33,901 nucleotides of DNA from the NCBI RefSeq assembly GCF_025980345.1, contig NZ_JAPDUI010000010.1, forward strand, positions 1 to 33,901. Reading direction: 5' to 3'. The DNA is from Arenimonas sp. GDDSR-1 (GTDB lineage: Bacteria; Pseudomonadota; Gammaproteobacteria; Xanthomonadales; Xanthomonadaceae). The notes below the pieces were generated by a model. The model was not told the origin of the DNA. It saw only the letters and a list, made by a program, of their open reading frames with translations, and made no database searches. This document shows, one piece after another, positions 15,226-23,394 of the stretch. Numbering within the stretch: position 1 is the stretch's first letter; each line of letters begins with the position of its first letter. The position numbers were made by a program, and so were the translations under genes.

Positions 15226-16311
15226 TCAGACGCCGGGCTGGGCTTTACCGTCCCGGACGAAGGGGTATTTGACCACGCGCAGGGGATGTCGGCGGCCGCG
15301 GATGTCGACTTCGACCGCGCCGACATCGCCAGCCGGCACGCGTGCCAGGGCAATCCCCTTGGCCAGGGTCGGTGAAAACGTTCCGGACAGGATCTCGCCG
15401 GGACCGGCGGCGGAATAAACGGCCTGGCCATGACGCAGCACGCCTTTGTCGTCCATGACCAGACCAATCATCTGGCGCGCGCTGCCTTCGGCGAGCTGTT
15501 TCTCCAGCACCGGACGTCCGATGAAATCGCGGCCCTCATCCAAGGCCACGGTCCATGCCAGACCGGCTTCGTAGGGACTGACGGTGTCGTCCATGTCCTG
15601 GCCGTAGAGTGCCATGCCGGCCTCCAGACGCAAGGTATCGCGGGCACCCAGACCGCAGGGGCGGACCCCTGCCCCGGCCAAGGCCTGCCAGAAAGCAATG
15701 GCGCGCTGTTCGGGCACCATGATTTCGAAACCGTCCTCACCGGTATACCCGGTACGCGCGATGAAAAGTCCGTCGGCGTCGCAGGCCACGAATTTACCCA
15801 ACGCCGCGGCGCGTCCGGAGTCTTCGGCACCGAGCAGCGACAAAACCTTGGCGCGCGCATTCGGGCCTTGCACGGCGACCATCGCCAGATCGGCGCGCTC
15901 CTTGAGCACGATATCGAAACCGGCGGCCTGCGCGGTCATCCAGGCCAGATCCTTGTCGCGGGTGGAGGCATTGACCACCACACGGTAAAAGCTGTCGTCC
16001 AGGTAATACACGATGAGGTCGTCGATGACGCCTGCGGATTCGTTGAGCATGCAGGAATAAAGCGCCTTGCCCGGAACTTTCAGTTTCTCGATGGAATTGG
16101 CGATCAGCCGGCGCAGATAGGGACGTGCTCCGGCACCATGCACATCGATGACGGTCATGTGCGAGACGTCGAACATGCCGGCATCGGCGCGAACGGCATG
16201 ATGTTCTTCGATCTGCGAACCGTAGTGGATCGGCATGTCCCAGCCGCCGAAATCGACCATTTTTGCGCCGGCATCCCGGTGAGTCTGGTTATAAACGGTT
16301 TTCTGGGTCAT
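15226..16311 (-). CDS. gcvT: Glycine cleavage system T protein (aminomethyltransferase)
   Basis: Transfers the methylene group from the aminomethyl-lipoyl arm of GcvH to tetrahydrofolate, releasing ammonia. 361 residues (E. coli 364). The ATG at 16311 gives [23 protein letters not shown]; the frame extends upstream to 16365 but into the nfeD region. Seen: [21 protein letters not shown], the conserved [17 protein letters not shown], and [16 protein letters not shown]. The C-terminal barrel ends in the usual [15 protein letters not shown]. The 50 bases before the start contain no glycine riboswitch, and the upstream nfeD gene suggests read-through from qmcA-nfeD unless a promoter lies inside nfeD. 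Confidence 0.96.
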   Translation of the reverse strand: MTQKTVYNQTHRDAGAKMVDFGGWDMPIHYGSQIEEHHAVRADAGMFDVSHMTVIDVHGAGARPYLRRLIANSIEKLKVPGKALYSCMLNESAGVIDDLIVYYLDDSFYRVVVNASTRDKDLAWMTAQAAGFDIVLKERADLAMVAVQGPNARAKVLSLLGAEDSGRAAALGKFVACDADGLFIARTGYTGEDGFEIMVPEQRAIAFWQALAGAGVRPCGLGARDTLRLEAGMALYGQDMDDTVSPYEAGLAWTVALDEGRDFIGRPVLEKQLAEGSARQMIGLVMDDKGVLRHGQAVYSAAGPGEILSGTFSPTLAKGIALARVPAGDVGAVEVDIRGRRHPLRVVKYPFVRDGKAQPGV

Positions 16312-16361
16312 GACGGTCTCGGCAGTGGGCGGCAGGCGCCCATTATCGCATAGCGCCCCGA

Positions 16362-16796
16362 TCAATCGGCGAGGCCGACCTTCAGAATGCCGTCATCCAC
16401 GGCGATCACGGTGACGCGCGCGCCCTGCGGGGCATCGGGTCCGCGCACCTGCCAGAAGGCGTCGCCGATCTGCACGCGGCCGTTGCCGTTGACGATCGCC
16501 GATTCCAGCACCAGAATCCGCCCGAGCAGCTGGTCCTGCTTGCGGTTCAGCAAGGGCTGGTCGGTGCTTTCGCCGGCCTTGCGGAAATAGCGCCAGTAAA
16601 TCCCGACCGAAACGAAAGAGAGGATCACGAACACCAGAATCTGGGCCAACAGCGGCACCGGAAGACCGAGGACCAGCAGCAGGAAGACCCCGGCGGCGGC
16701 GAAACCGAGCCACAGGAACAGGATGCCGGGCGCCAGCGTTTCCAGTCCGATCAGGACCAGCGCCATCACTGCCCAGAAAATGGCGGCATTGCTCAT
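16362..16796 (-). CDS. NfeD-like membrane protein, partner of the SPFH protein QmcA
   Basis: 144 residues. About three hydrophobic segments (about 5-25, 30-48, 50-68) are followed by a C-terminal OB-fold domain (about 83-143: [44 protein letters not shown]), the short NfeD form lacking the N-terminal ClpP-like protease domain (E. coli YbbJ type). The start overlaps the qmcA stop by four bases (ATGA, 16793-16796). NfeD proteins pair with stomatin/prohibitin proteins in membranes; the exact role is not established. Confidence 0.9.
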   Translation of the reverse strand: MSNAAIFWAVMALVLIGLETLAPGILFLWLGFAAAGVFLLLVLGLPVPLLAQILVFVILSFVSVGIYWRYFRKAGESTDQPLLNRKQDQLLGRILVLESAIVNGNGRVQIGDAFWQVRGPDAPQGARVTVIAVDDGILKVGLAD

Positions 16797-17719
16797 TTGG
16801 TTTTATCCTGCGCCGGTTTTTCCAGACTGGCCTTGGCCAGCTCGGCGATGCCGGCGATCGAACCCATGACGCCGGTGACTTCGGTCGGCAGGATCATCAG
16901 TTTCTGATTGGGCGAGTCGGCGAACTTGCCGAGGGCTTCGACATACTTCTGGGCGACGAAATAATTGATCGCCTGCACATCGCCCTGTGAAATCGCGGTC
17001 GACACCAGTTGCGTGGCCTTGGCTTCGGCTTCGGCCAGGCGTTCGCGGGCCTCTGCTTCACGGAAAGCGGCCTCTTTCTTGCCCTCGGCCTGCAGGATGG
17101 CGCCCTGCTTCTCGCCCTCGGCGCGGAGGATCTCGGCCTGACGCAGACCCTCGGCTTCCAGAATGTTGGCGCGCTTCTCGCGCTCGGCTTTCATCTGACG
17201 CGCCATCGAGTCGACCAGATCACGCGGCGGCTGGATGTCCTTCAGCTCGATGCGGTTGACCTTGATGCCCCAGGGATGGGTTGCGGTATCGACCACGGTC
17301 AGCAGTTTGGCATTGATCTCGTCGCGCTTGGACAGCGACTCGTCGAGATCCATGGAGCCGATGGCGGTCCGGATGTTGGTCATCACCAGGGCAATGGTGG
17401 CCTGCTGCAGATCGGACACTTCGTAAGCCGCCTTGGCGGCGTCCAGCACCTGGAAGAACACCACGCCGTCCACTTTCACCACGGCGTTGTCCTTGGTGAT
17501 CACGTCCTGCGAGGGGATTTCCAGAACCTGCTCCATCATATTCACCTTGCGGCCGATGTCCTGCATGATCGGGACCAGGATATGCAGGCCGGGGCTCAGG
17601 GTCTTGGTGTACTTGCCGAAGGTCTCGACGGTCCACTGGAACCCCTGCGGCACCATGCGCACCGCTTTGTAGAGAACCACCATGGCGAAAAACAACAGGG
17701 CAATATACAGAAAGTTCAT
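16793..17719 (-). CDS. qmcA: SPFH/Band 7 (stomatin-like) membrane protein QmcA
   Basis: 308 residues (E. coli QmcA 305). One N-terminal membrane segment (about 2-20), then the SPFH domain (about 25-180: VPQGFQWTVETFGKYTKTLSPG, PSQDVITKDNAVVKVDGVVFF), a long charged coiled coil (about 180-245: MKAEREKRANILEAEGLRQA with repeated AEGEKQ/AEGKKE), and a C-terminal oligomerisation segment. Such proteins form large membrane-bound cages or microdomains and in enterics associate with FtsH/HflKC-type quality control. The ATG at 17719 has CGAGGTG upstream; the open frame to 17794 runs past the promoter. First gene of qmcA-nfeD, possibly reading on into gcvTH. Confidence 0.94.
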   Translation of the reverse strand: MNFLYIALLFFAMVVLYKAVRMVPQGFQWTVETFGKYTKTLSPGLHILVPIMQDIGRKVNMMEQVLEIPSQDVITKDNAVVKVDGVVFFQVLDAAKAAYEVSDLQQATIALVMTNIRTAIGSMDLDESLSKRDEINAKLLTVVDTATHPWGIKVNRIELKDIQPPRDLVDSMARQMKAEREKRANILEAEGLRQAEILRAEGEKQGAILQAEGKKEAAFREAEARERLAEAEAKATQLVSTAISQGDVQAINYFVAQKYVEALGKFADSPNQKLMILPTEVTGVMGSIAGIAELAKASLEKPAQDKTK

Positions 17720-17741
17720 GGAACACCTCGGATCTTGTGTG

Positions 17742-17756
17742 GTCCTATTATAGGAC
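17742..17756 (-). promoter_or_regulatory. qmcA -10 box inside an inverted repeat
   Basis: GTCCTA-TTA-TAGGAC is an inverted repeat whose centre reads TATAAT on the minus strand (17752-17747). It would start the qmcA mRNA near 17740 with a 20-base leader. The symmetrical arms around the -10 could be an operator, but may be chance. The -35 is poor. Confidence 0.45.
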
Positions 17757-17804
17757 GATTCAATTGGGTGCGACCCTTTTCCGCCCCGGGGCATCTTGTA
17801 AACA

Positions 17805-18377
17805 GTGAGCCATTCAACCCACTTCGCGATCGATGTGCCGGACAGCCTGATTCAACGCGCCAAACGCGGGGATGCGCAGGCTTTCGAGCAGATTTACCGT
17901 TGGTTCGAACGGCCGATTTACACCCTCGGACTGCGCCTGTGCGGGCAGCCGGCCGAAGCCCAGGAGGTTCTTCAGGACTGCATGATCAAGGTGATGACGC
18001 GGATCGGCGAATTCAAAGGGCAGTCCCCGTTCTGGGGCTGGCTGAGGCAGATTGCCGTGAATGAAGCGCTGATGCGGCTTCGTCGCAGCGCGAAGGGCTT
18101 CAAGGAAGAAGACGTGTACGAATCGGACCTGGCCGACAGCGGGACGGCGATGCCGCCGCAGGCCGCTGAAGCCGCGCAGATGATCGATGCCCTGCAGACG
18201 CTTCCCGCGCTGACGCGTTCGGTTCTGTGGCTTTACCACGTGGAAGGCTTCACCCATGAAGAAATCGCCGGGCAAATGGGGAAAACGCCGTCCTTCTCGA
18301 AATCACAGCTTGCCCGCGGCACCCGAAAACTCCGTGACACTCTGGCCATCCGGCCTGTACCAGGAATCGAACCATGA
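17805..18377 (+). CDS. ECF-type RNA polymerase sigma factor
   Basis: 190 residues with only sigma regions 2 (about 15-95: LIQRAKRGDAQAFEQIYRWF, AQEVLQDCMIKVMTRIGEF, FWGWLRQIAVNEALMRLRR) and 4 (about 126-178: LPALTRSVLWLYHVEGFTHE, then the helix-turn-helix with SFSKSQLARGTRKLR), as in extracytoplasmic-function sigma factors. Start codon GTG at 17805, with a second possible GTG at 17835; there is no clean Shine-Dalgarno, so the start is uncertain by about ten residues. The stop overlaps the next gene by four bases (ATGA), typical of sigma/anti-sigma pairs. Divergent from qmcA with 85 bases between. A TGCGACCCTTTT stretch (17769-17780) resembles the AC-containing -35 of some ECF promoters and could be self-regulatory, at low confidence. 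Confidence 0.92.
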   Translation: MSHSTHFAIDVPDSLIQRAKRGDAQAFEQIYRWFERPIYTLGLRLCGQPAEAQEVLQDCMIKVMTRIGEFKGQSPFWGWLRQIAVNEALMRLRRSAKGFKEEDVYESDLADSGTAMPPQAAEAAQMIDALQTLPALTRSVLWLYHVEGFTHEEIAGQMGKTPSFSKSQLARGTRKLRDTLAIRPVPGIEP

Positions 18378-18889
18378 ACACCGCTATTGATCTGCCGAAT
18401 GCATTGCGTCAACTGCCGCTGGAAGCCCCGGCCGAAAGCGCCTGGCCCGGCCTGCAGCGGCATCTGCCCCGGAAACCCGTCTGGCCGAAGCCGGCATTTG
18501 CTTTGGCCGCAAGCACTGTGCTGGCGCTGCTGCTTTGGCAATCCGGCACACATACCGACACACCGCCTTCGGCCACGACGGCACTGAGCGCCGGAACCGC
18601 CGATATGCAGGTGCTGATGGACCGCTCGGCGCAGCTGGAAAAAGCGTTCTATGCCCAACAGGACGATGCCATCTCCAGTGCCAGCGTGATTGCCGCCAAT
18701 ATCGGCATCGAAGAGCAGCTGGCTGCCATCGACGCCGGTCTTTCGCAGCAGCCTTCACCGGAAGATGCCCGTGCCCTCTGGCAGCAACGCATCAGTCTGC
18801 TCGACCAAGGCCTGCAGCTCAACCGGACCAATGCCGACTTCAACGCGGCCGGCCGCAATTTCGACCTGGCTCTGGCCAGCACCAACTGA
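18374..18889 (+). CDS. Single-span membrane protein, probable anti-sigma factor without zinc motif
   Basis: 171 residues. A 36-residue N-terminus with LRQLPLEAPAESAWPGLQRH (conserved-looking Leu-Pro and Trp24) faces the cytoplasm, followed by one membrane helix (about 39-56) and a helical periplasmic part of about 115 residues with LEKAFYAQQDD and QQRISLLDQGLQLNR. There is no H-x3-C-x2-C zinc motif, so it is not a ZAS-type anti-sigma factor; the call rests on the four-base overlap with the sigma gene, its size, and its topology. The short N-terminus with a Leu-Pro...Trp pattern is what I recall from proteins after ECF sigma genes in xanthomonads. The periplasmic part would be the sensor or the contact with the PDZ protein downstream. 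Confidence 0.65.
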   Translation: MNTAIDLPNALRQLPLEAPAESAWPGLQRHLPRKPVWPKPAFALAASTVLALLLWQSGTHTDTPPSATTALSAGTADMQVLMDRSAQLEKAFYAQQDDAISSASVIAANIGIEEQLAAIDAGLSQQPSPEDARALWQQRISLLDQGLQLNRTNADFNAAGRNFDLALASTN

Positions 18890-18913
18890 AACCTATCCCT
18901 CAAGGAGATTTCC

Positions 18914-20068
18914 ATGTTCACCCCGAAAAACCTCATTCCGCTGATACTGGCCGCAGGCTTTATTTCCACGACCGCTTATGGACAGACCACGAAAGCCTCT
19001 GCCGATGAACAGAAAGCCGCGCGTGCCGAAATCGAGCAGCTGAGCAAACGCATCCAGGAGTTGTCCAAGAAACTCGGTCCCGATGACCAGATGCAGATCA
19101 CCATCATCGAAACCAAACGCGACAGCGAAACCGGCATGGTCGAGCGCAGCGTCACCACCACCGCGCCGGCCGGCAAAGGTCCGGGCCGGATCGAGGACAA
19201 GCGCGGCGGAAAGCGGATCGAAATGTACCCGGCCGGCCCGCGAATCGGTCTGGGTGTGGTCATGGCACCGAACAGCGGCAACGGCGTGAAAATCGCTGCG
19301 GTCAGTCCGAAAGGTCCGGCCAAGGACGCCGGTCTGCAGGCCGGCGACGTCATCACCGCCATCAACGGCAAAGCCATCTCCGCCAAAGACCAGGCCGGCG
19401 TCGATCAGGCCCGGGCCGCACTGTCCAATCTGAAGGAAGGACAGACCGTGAAACTGGCCTACACCCGCAACGGCAAATCGGCCAATGCCACGCTGAAAGC
19501 CGGAAAAATCGAACCGCAGATGATCGTCAACCGCGAGACGCGCGGCCCCATGCCCGGCGGAGCACCGCACGCCTTCGCATTCGCTACGCGCTGGAGCGGC
19601 ATGAACCTTGCCGAACTGAACCCGCAGCTGGGCCGCTATTTCGGCAGCAACACCGGCGTACTGGTGTTGAGCCCGAAAGCCGAATTCCCGCAGTTGCAGG
19701 CCGGCGATGTCATCCTCAAAATCAATGGCAAGCCGGTCGCCAAATCGCGCGATGTGCTCGAAGCCATGCATGGCAAGAATGAAGGCGAGAAAGTCGCCAT
19801 CGACATTCTGCGCGACCGCAAAGCACAGTCGGTCAGCATCAGCGCGCCGAAAATGGGCCCGATGGAACCGCCGATGCCGCCCATGCCCCCGATGCCGCCC
19901 GGCCCGCCGCGTGTTGCCATGCTGTTCGACGGCGCCGAGGGCGGCCTGCTGACCGAAGACCTGATCGGCGGCGGCGACCGATTCCGCACCATTACCCTGG
20001 TCGGTCCGGCAATGGATGAAGACGTGGAAATCGAAATCATCGAATCCGAAATCGGCGATCCCCGCTGA
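18914..20068 (+). CDS. Exported twin-PDZ protein without protease domain
   Basis: 384 residues. Signal peptide MFTPKNLIPLILAAGFISTTAYG, then a short coiled coil (about 30-55: AARAEIEQLSKRIQELSKKL), a basic linker, PDZ 1 (about 108-198, IGLGVVMAPN...AGLQAGDVITAINGKAIS), PDZ 2 (about 228-312, LQAGDVILKINGKPVA), a Met/Pro linker (MEPPMPPMPPMPPGPP, 317-332) and an acidic C-terminal tail rich in Glu/Asp/Ile. No trypsin-like catalytic domain precedes the PDZ domains as it would in DegP/MucD, so it can bind unfolded or C-terminal peptides but not cut them by that mechanism. Strong AAGGAG (18902-18907) before ATG 18914. It follows the sigma/membrane pair by 24 bases and ends at a terminator, so it belongs to that unit. 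Confidence 0.85.
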   Translation: MFTPKNLIPLILAAGFISTTAYGQTTKASADEQKAARAEIEQLSKRIQELSKKLGPDDQMQITIIETKRDSETGMVERSVTTTAPAGKGPGRIEDKRGGKRIEMYPAGPRIGLGVVMAPNSGNGVKIAAVSPKGPAKDAGLQAGDVITAINGKAISAKDQAGVDQARAALSNLKEGQTVKLAYTRNGKSANATLKAGKIEPQMIVNRETRGPMPGGAPHAFAFATRWSGMNLAELNPQLGRYFGSNTGVLVLSPKAEFPQLQAGDVILKINGKPVAKSRDVLEAMHGKNEGEKVAIDILRDRKAQSVSISAPKMGPMEPPMPPMPPMPPGPPRVAMLFDGAEGGLLTEDLIGGGDRFRTITLVGPAMDEDVEIEIIESEIGDPR

Positions 20069-20084
20069 AATCCGATCCGCTCCG

Positions 20085-20109
20085 AAAAGCCCGGCATTGC
20101 CGGGCTTTT
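20085..20109 (+). terminator. Intrinsic terminator of the ECF sigma operon
   Basis: Arms AAAAGCCCGGC (20085-20095) and GCCGGGCTTTT (20099-20109) with a three-base loop, then CATTTT. Seventeen bases after the PDZ gene stop. Confidence 0.93.
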
Positions 20110-20113
20110 CATT

Positions 20114-20144
20114 TTGAGATGCCGGATGCGGCAACACCTATTAA
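20114..20144 (+). promoter_or_regulatory. Weak promoter candidate for the aldo/keto reductase gene
   Basis: TTGAGA (20114-20119) and TATTAA (20139-20144) with 19 bases between, longer than ideal. Directly after the terminator and 23 bases before the ATG, where a promoter is required. Confidence 0.35.
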
Positions 20145-20167
20145 TATGGAAGGGCAAGGAGACCCCG

Positions 20168-21073
20168 ATGACACTGTCTGCCACTGAAATCGATGACCGC
20201 CTGATGCTGGGATGCTGGCGTCTGCACGAGCGGACACCCCAGCAGATCACCGTCCTGCTTCAATCGGCGCTGGAAAGCGGCATCCGGCAATTCGACCATG
20301 CCGACATCTACGGCGGCGGCGAGAGCGAACGGCGATTCGCGCAGTCCCTGCGCACGCTCGGTTGCCCGCGCGAATCCATCATCATTCAAAGCAAATGCGG
20401 TATCCGCGACGGACATTACGACAGCAGTGCCGGCCACATTCTGGCCTCGGTCGACGGCATTCTCGACCGTCTCGGCACCGATTATCTCGACACCCTGCTG
20501 CTGCACCGGCCCGACGCACTGATGGAACCGGCGGAAGTCGCCGAAGCCTTCAGCCGGCTGCAGGCCGCGGGAAAGGTGCGCCGGTTCGGTGTCAGCAACT
20601 TCCGGCCCATGCAGATCGAACTGCTGCAATCAGCCTTGGAACAGCCCCTGTGCGTCAACCAGGTGCAGTTCGGTCTGGCCCATACCGGGCCGATCGATGC
20701 GGCGCTGCAGGCCAATACCGGATTTGACGGCGGCATCGACCGCGACGGTTCGGTCATCGATTTTTGCCGCATGAACGGGCTGCGCGTGCAGGCGTGGTCG
20801 CCGCTGCAGTTCGGCATGTTCGCGGGGAATTTCCTGGGCCATCCGGATTTTGCGGAACTGAACCATGCCCTCAACACGTTGGCGCAGATTTACGGCTGCA
20901 GCGCCGGTGCCATCGCCATCGCCTGGATCCTGCGCCATCCGGCAGGCATGCAGGTTCTGCTCGGAAGTACCGACCCGCAACGCCTGAAGCAGCTTTCCGC
21001 AGCGGCCACCATCCGCCTGCCGCGGGAGCATTGGTACGCCCTTTACCGTTCGGCCGGAAACCGTCTGCCCTGA
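20168..21073 (+). CDS. Aldo/keto reductase, YdhF-like
   Basis: NADPH-dependent oxidoreductase of the TIM-barrel AKR family, 301 residues, co-linear with E. coli YdhF (298). Catalytic tetrad positions are recognisable: Asp and Tyr in FDHADIYGGGESE, Lys in IIIQSKCGI, His in LLLHRPDALM. NADPH-binding positions lie in the C-terminal WILRHPAGMQVLLGSTDPQR segment. The ATG at 20168 has AAGGAG at 20156-20161 and gives MTLSATEIDD; upstream codons of the frame overlap the promoter. Physiological substrate is not known. Whether nupC downstream (67 bases) is cotranscribed is unclear. Confidence 0.9.
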   Translation: MTLSATEIDDRLMLGCWRLHERTPQQITVLLQSALESGIRQFDHADIYGGGESERRFAQSLRTLGCPRESIIIQSKCGIRDGHYDSSAGHILASVDGILDRLGTDYLDTLLLHRPDALMEPAEVAEAFSRLQAAGKVRRFGVSNFRPMQIELLQSALEQPLCVNQVQFGLAHTGPIDAALQANTGFDGGIDRDGSVIDFCRMNGLRVQAWSPLQFGMFAGNFLGHPDFAELNHALNTLAQIYGCSAGAIAIAWILRHPAGMQVLLGSTDPQRLKQLSAAATIRLPREHWYALYRSAGNRLP

Positions 21074-21140
21074 GCCTTCAGGCTTGCCCAATCCGGCCCC
21101 GTAGACTACCCTTTGACGGTCACCTTCTACGGATTTCCCC

Positions 21141-22469
21141 ATGAGCGCAGTGCTTTTCGGACTTTTCGGCCTCAGCTGCCTGCTGGCCATTGCCTGGCTG
21201 TTTTCCAACAACAAACGCGCCATCGACTGGCGCCTGGTGCTCACCGGCGTGGCACTGCAGATCGCCTTCGCCGCCTTCGTACTACTGACCACCTGGGGCA
21301 GCACCATCTTCGAAGGCCTCGGCCATCTGTTCGTGACCCTGATCAACTTCACCAACGAAGGGTCGAAAATGATTCTCGGCGGCATGGCCGATCAGGACAA
21401 ATACGGTTTCGTGTTCATCTTCCATGCCCTGCCCACCGTGATTTTCTTCGCCGCATTCATGGCCATCCTGTACCACATCGGCGTGATGCAGTGGATCGTC
21501 AAGATCATGGCGCTGGCGATTACCAAAGTCATGCGCGTGTCCGGTGCTGAAACCACCAGCGTGTGTGCCAGCGTATTCATCGGCCAGACCGAAGCACCGC
21601 TGACGGTCCGCCCCTACATCAACCGCATGACCGACTCCGAACTGCTGACCATGATGATCGGCGGCATGGCGCACATCGCCGGCGGCGTGATGGCCATCTA
21701 CATCGGCATGCTGGCCGGCACCGATCCGGCCATGCAGCAGATGTATGCCAAACACTTCCTGGCCGCATCGATCATGGCCGCGCCGGCCACGCTGCTGATT
21801 GCCAAGATGCTGATTCCCGAAACCGGCGAACCACTGACCCGCGGCAAGGTCAGCGTGCATGTCGAAAAGGAAAGCGCCAATGTCATCGATGCCGCCGCCG
21901 GCGGTGCCTCGGACGGCATGAAACTGGCCATCAACATCGCCGCCATGCTGCTGGCCTTCGTGGCGCTCATCGCCATGATCAATTCGGTGATCGGCTGGGT
22001 CGGTGACTGGCATATTGCCGGCTACCAGAGCCTCAACATGATGCTGAACCAGGGCGCCGCTCCCGGGGCAGCTCCGGTCACGCTCAATCTGGGCCTGATC
22101 CTCGGCTACATCCTGGCGCCGATCGCCTGGGTCATCGGCGTGGACTGGAACGATGCCGTCATCGCCGGCGGATTGATCGGCCAGAAAGTGGTGCTGAATG
22201 AATTCATCGCTTACCTGCAATTGTCGCAGACCCCGGTCGGCGACGGCCCGGGCGCCATCAGCGAACATTCGCGCCTGATCCTGACCTACGCCCTGTGCGG
22301 CTTCGCCAATTTCGCCTCGATCGCCATCCAGATCGGCGGCATCGGCAGTCTGGCACCGGAACGGCGCGCCGATCTGGCCCGCTTCGGCCTGCGTGCCGTG
22401 CTCGGCGGCTCCATCGCCACCCTGATGACTGCCACCATCGCCGGCGTCCTGCTCCAGCTCGGCGGCTGA
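21141..22469 (+). CDS. Concentrative nucleoside transporter (CNT/NupC family)
   Basis: Na+- or H+-coupled inner-membrane uptake of nucleosides. 442 residues with about ten to twelve hydrophobic segments. Family marks are VFIFHALPTVIFFAAFMAIL, the substrate-site motif GQTEAPLTVRPYI (148-160), the MIGGMAHIAGGVMAIYI stretch, and GLIGQKVVLNEFIAY in the second half, where the Asn-Glu pair contributes to binding. It starts a tight unit with the ribokinase-like gene (gap two bases) and dusB, so imported nucleosides or the ribose freed from them may be handled by the kinase. The Shine-Dalgarno is weak. Confidence 0.93.
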   Translation: MSAVLFGLFGLSCLLAIAWLFSNNKRAIDWRLVLTGVALQIAFAAFVLLTTWGSTIFEGLGHLFVTLINFTNEGSKMILGGMADQDKYGFVFIFHALPTVIFFAAFMAILYHIGVMQWIVKIMALAITKVMRVSGAETTSVCASVFIGQTEAPLTVRPYINRMTDSELLTMMIGGMAHIAGGVMAIYIGMLAGTDPAMQQMYAKHFLAASIMAAPATLLIAKMLIPETGEPLTRGKVSVHVEKESANVIDAAAGGASDGMKLAINIAAMLLAFVALIAMINSVIGWVGDWHIAGYQSLNMMLNQGAAPGAAPVTLNLGLILGYILAPIAWVIGVDWNDAVIAGGLIGQKVVLNEFIAYLQLSQTPVGDGPGAISEHSRLILTYALCGFANFASIAIQIGGIGSLAPERRADLARFGLRAVLGGSIATLMTATIAGVLLQLGG

Positions 22470-22471
22470 TC

Positions 22472-23392
22472 ATGATCGTCGTGGCGGGCTCCTACAACCA
22501 GGATCTGGTTTGGCGCACGCCGCGGTTTCCGAAGGCCGGTGAAACACGCACCGGCCACTTTTCCCAAGGTCCCGGCGGTAAAGGCTTCAATCAGGCCATG
22601 GCCGCACATCGGCTCGGGGGCAACACCCTGTTCATCGCCGCCATCGGCGAGGATGCCCTCGGTGGGCTCGCCATGCAGCTGGCAGAGCGCGAAGCTCTGC
22701 CTTGTGCCTGGCAAAAATGTGCGGGTGCCGCCACCGGCAACGCCGCGATCTGGCTGGATGACGATGGACAGAACCAGATTCTGGTGGATCTGGCCGCGAA
22801 TACCCGGTTATCGCCCACGCACATCTCCGCACATGCCGAAGACATCCGCCATGCCCGGATTCTGCTGCTTCAGCAGGAAGCCGCACTCGGGGCCAGCCTT
22901 GCTGCCCTGCATCTGGCGAAAAAAGCCGGCGTGCGCAGCATCGTCAATCCGGCGCCGGCCTCCGGAGATTCCGCGGAATTGCATGCCCTGGCGGACATAC
23001 TGAGCCCGAATGAAAGCGAGTTCGCCGCCTTGCTGCAGGCCCAAGGCGAAGACGTCAGCGCCGAAAGCATCGCGCAACGCGATGCCGGCGCATTGCATGC
23101 CCTGGCCCGGAAACTGCCCTGCCCCGACACGGTGATTACGCTCGGTGCCCGCGGCGCCGTGCTCAGCACGCCTTCCGGATTCCATGAATTCGCGCCGCCG
23201 AACGTCAGCGTCAGGGACACGACCGGCGCCGGCGATTGCTTCAACGGCGCATTGGCGGCGGAGCTGGCGCACGGATCCGCATTGATCGACGCCTGCGCGT
23301 TTGCGGTGCTGGCCGCTTCCTGCAAGGTCGAGCGCGCCGGTGCGGCACTCGCCATGCCGACACGGGCCGATATCGCCGCCCGCTTCGGCTGA
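22472..23392 (+). CDS. PfkB-family sugar kinase, ribokinase-like
   Basis: 306 residues. PfkB signature 1 region with GPGGKGFNQAMAAHRLGG (33-50) and signature 2 DTTGAGDCFNGALA (249-262) containing the catalytic base Asp255 and anion hole. NPAPASG and LSPNESEFA match ribokinase spacing, so ATP-dependent phosphorylation of ribose (or of a nucleoside) is likely. The ATG at 22472 lies two bases after the nupC stop; earlier in-frame codons overlap nupC and are shadows. With a nucleoside transporter in front, ribokinase or nucleoside kinase activity in salvage fits well, but the exact substrate cannot be read. Confidence 0.88.
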   Translation: MIVVAGSYNQDLVWRTPRFPKAGETRTGHFSQGPGGKGFNQAMAAHRLGGNTLFIAAIGEDALGGLAMQLAEREALPCAWQKCAGAATGNAAIWLDDDGQNQILVDLAANTRLSPTHISAHAEDIRHARILLLQQEAALGASLAALHLAKKAGVRSIVNPAPASGDSAELHALADILSPNESEFAALLQAQGEDVSAESIAQRDAGALHALARKLPCPDTVITLGARGAVLSTPSGFHEFAPPNVSVRDTTGAGDCFNGALAAELAHGSALIDACAFAVLAASCKVERAGAALAMPTRADIAARFG

Positions 23393-23394
23393 TC

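Noticed and set aside
16312-16361. Glycine riboswitch before gcvT
   Set aside because: Only 50 bases separate gcvT from the nfeD-like gene; the aptamer does not fit and its core is not seen.
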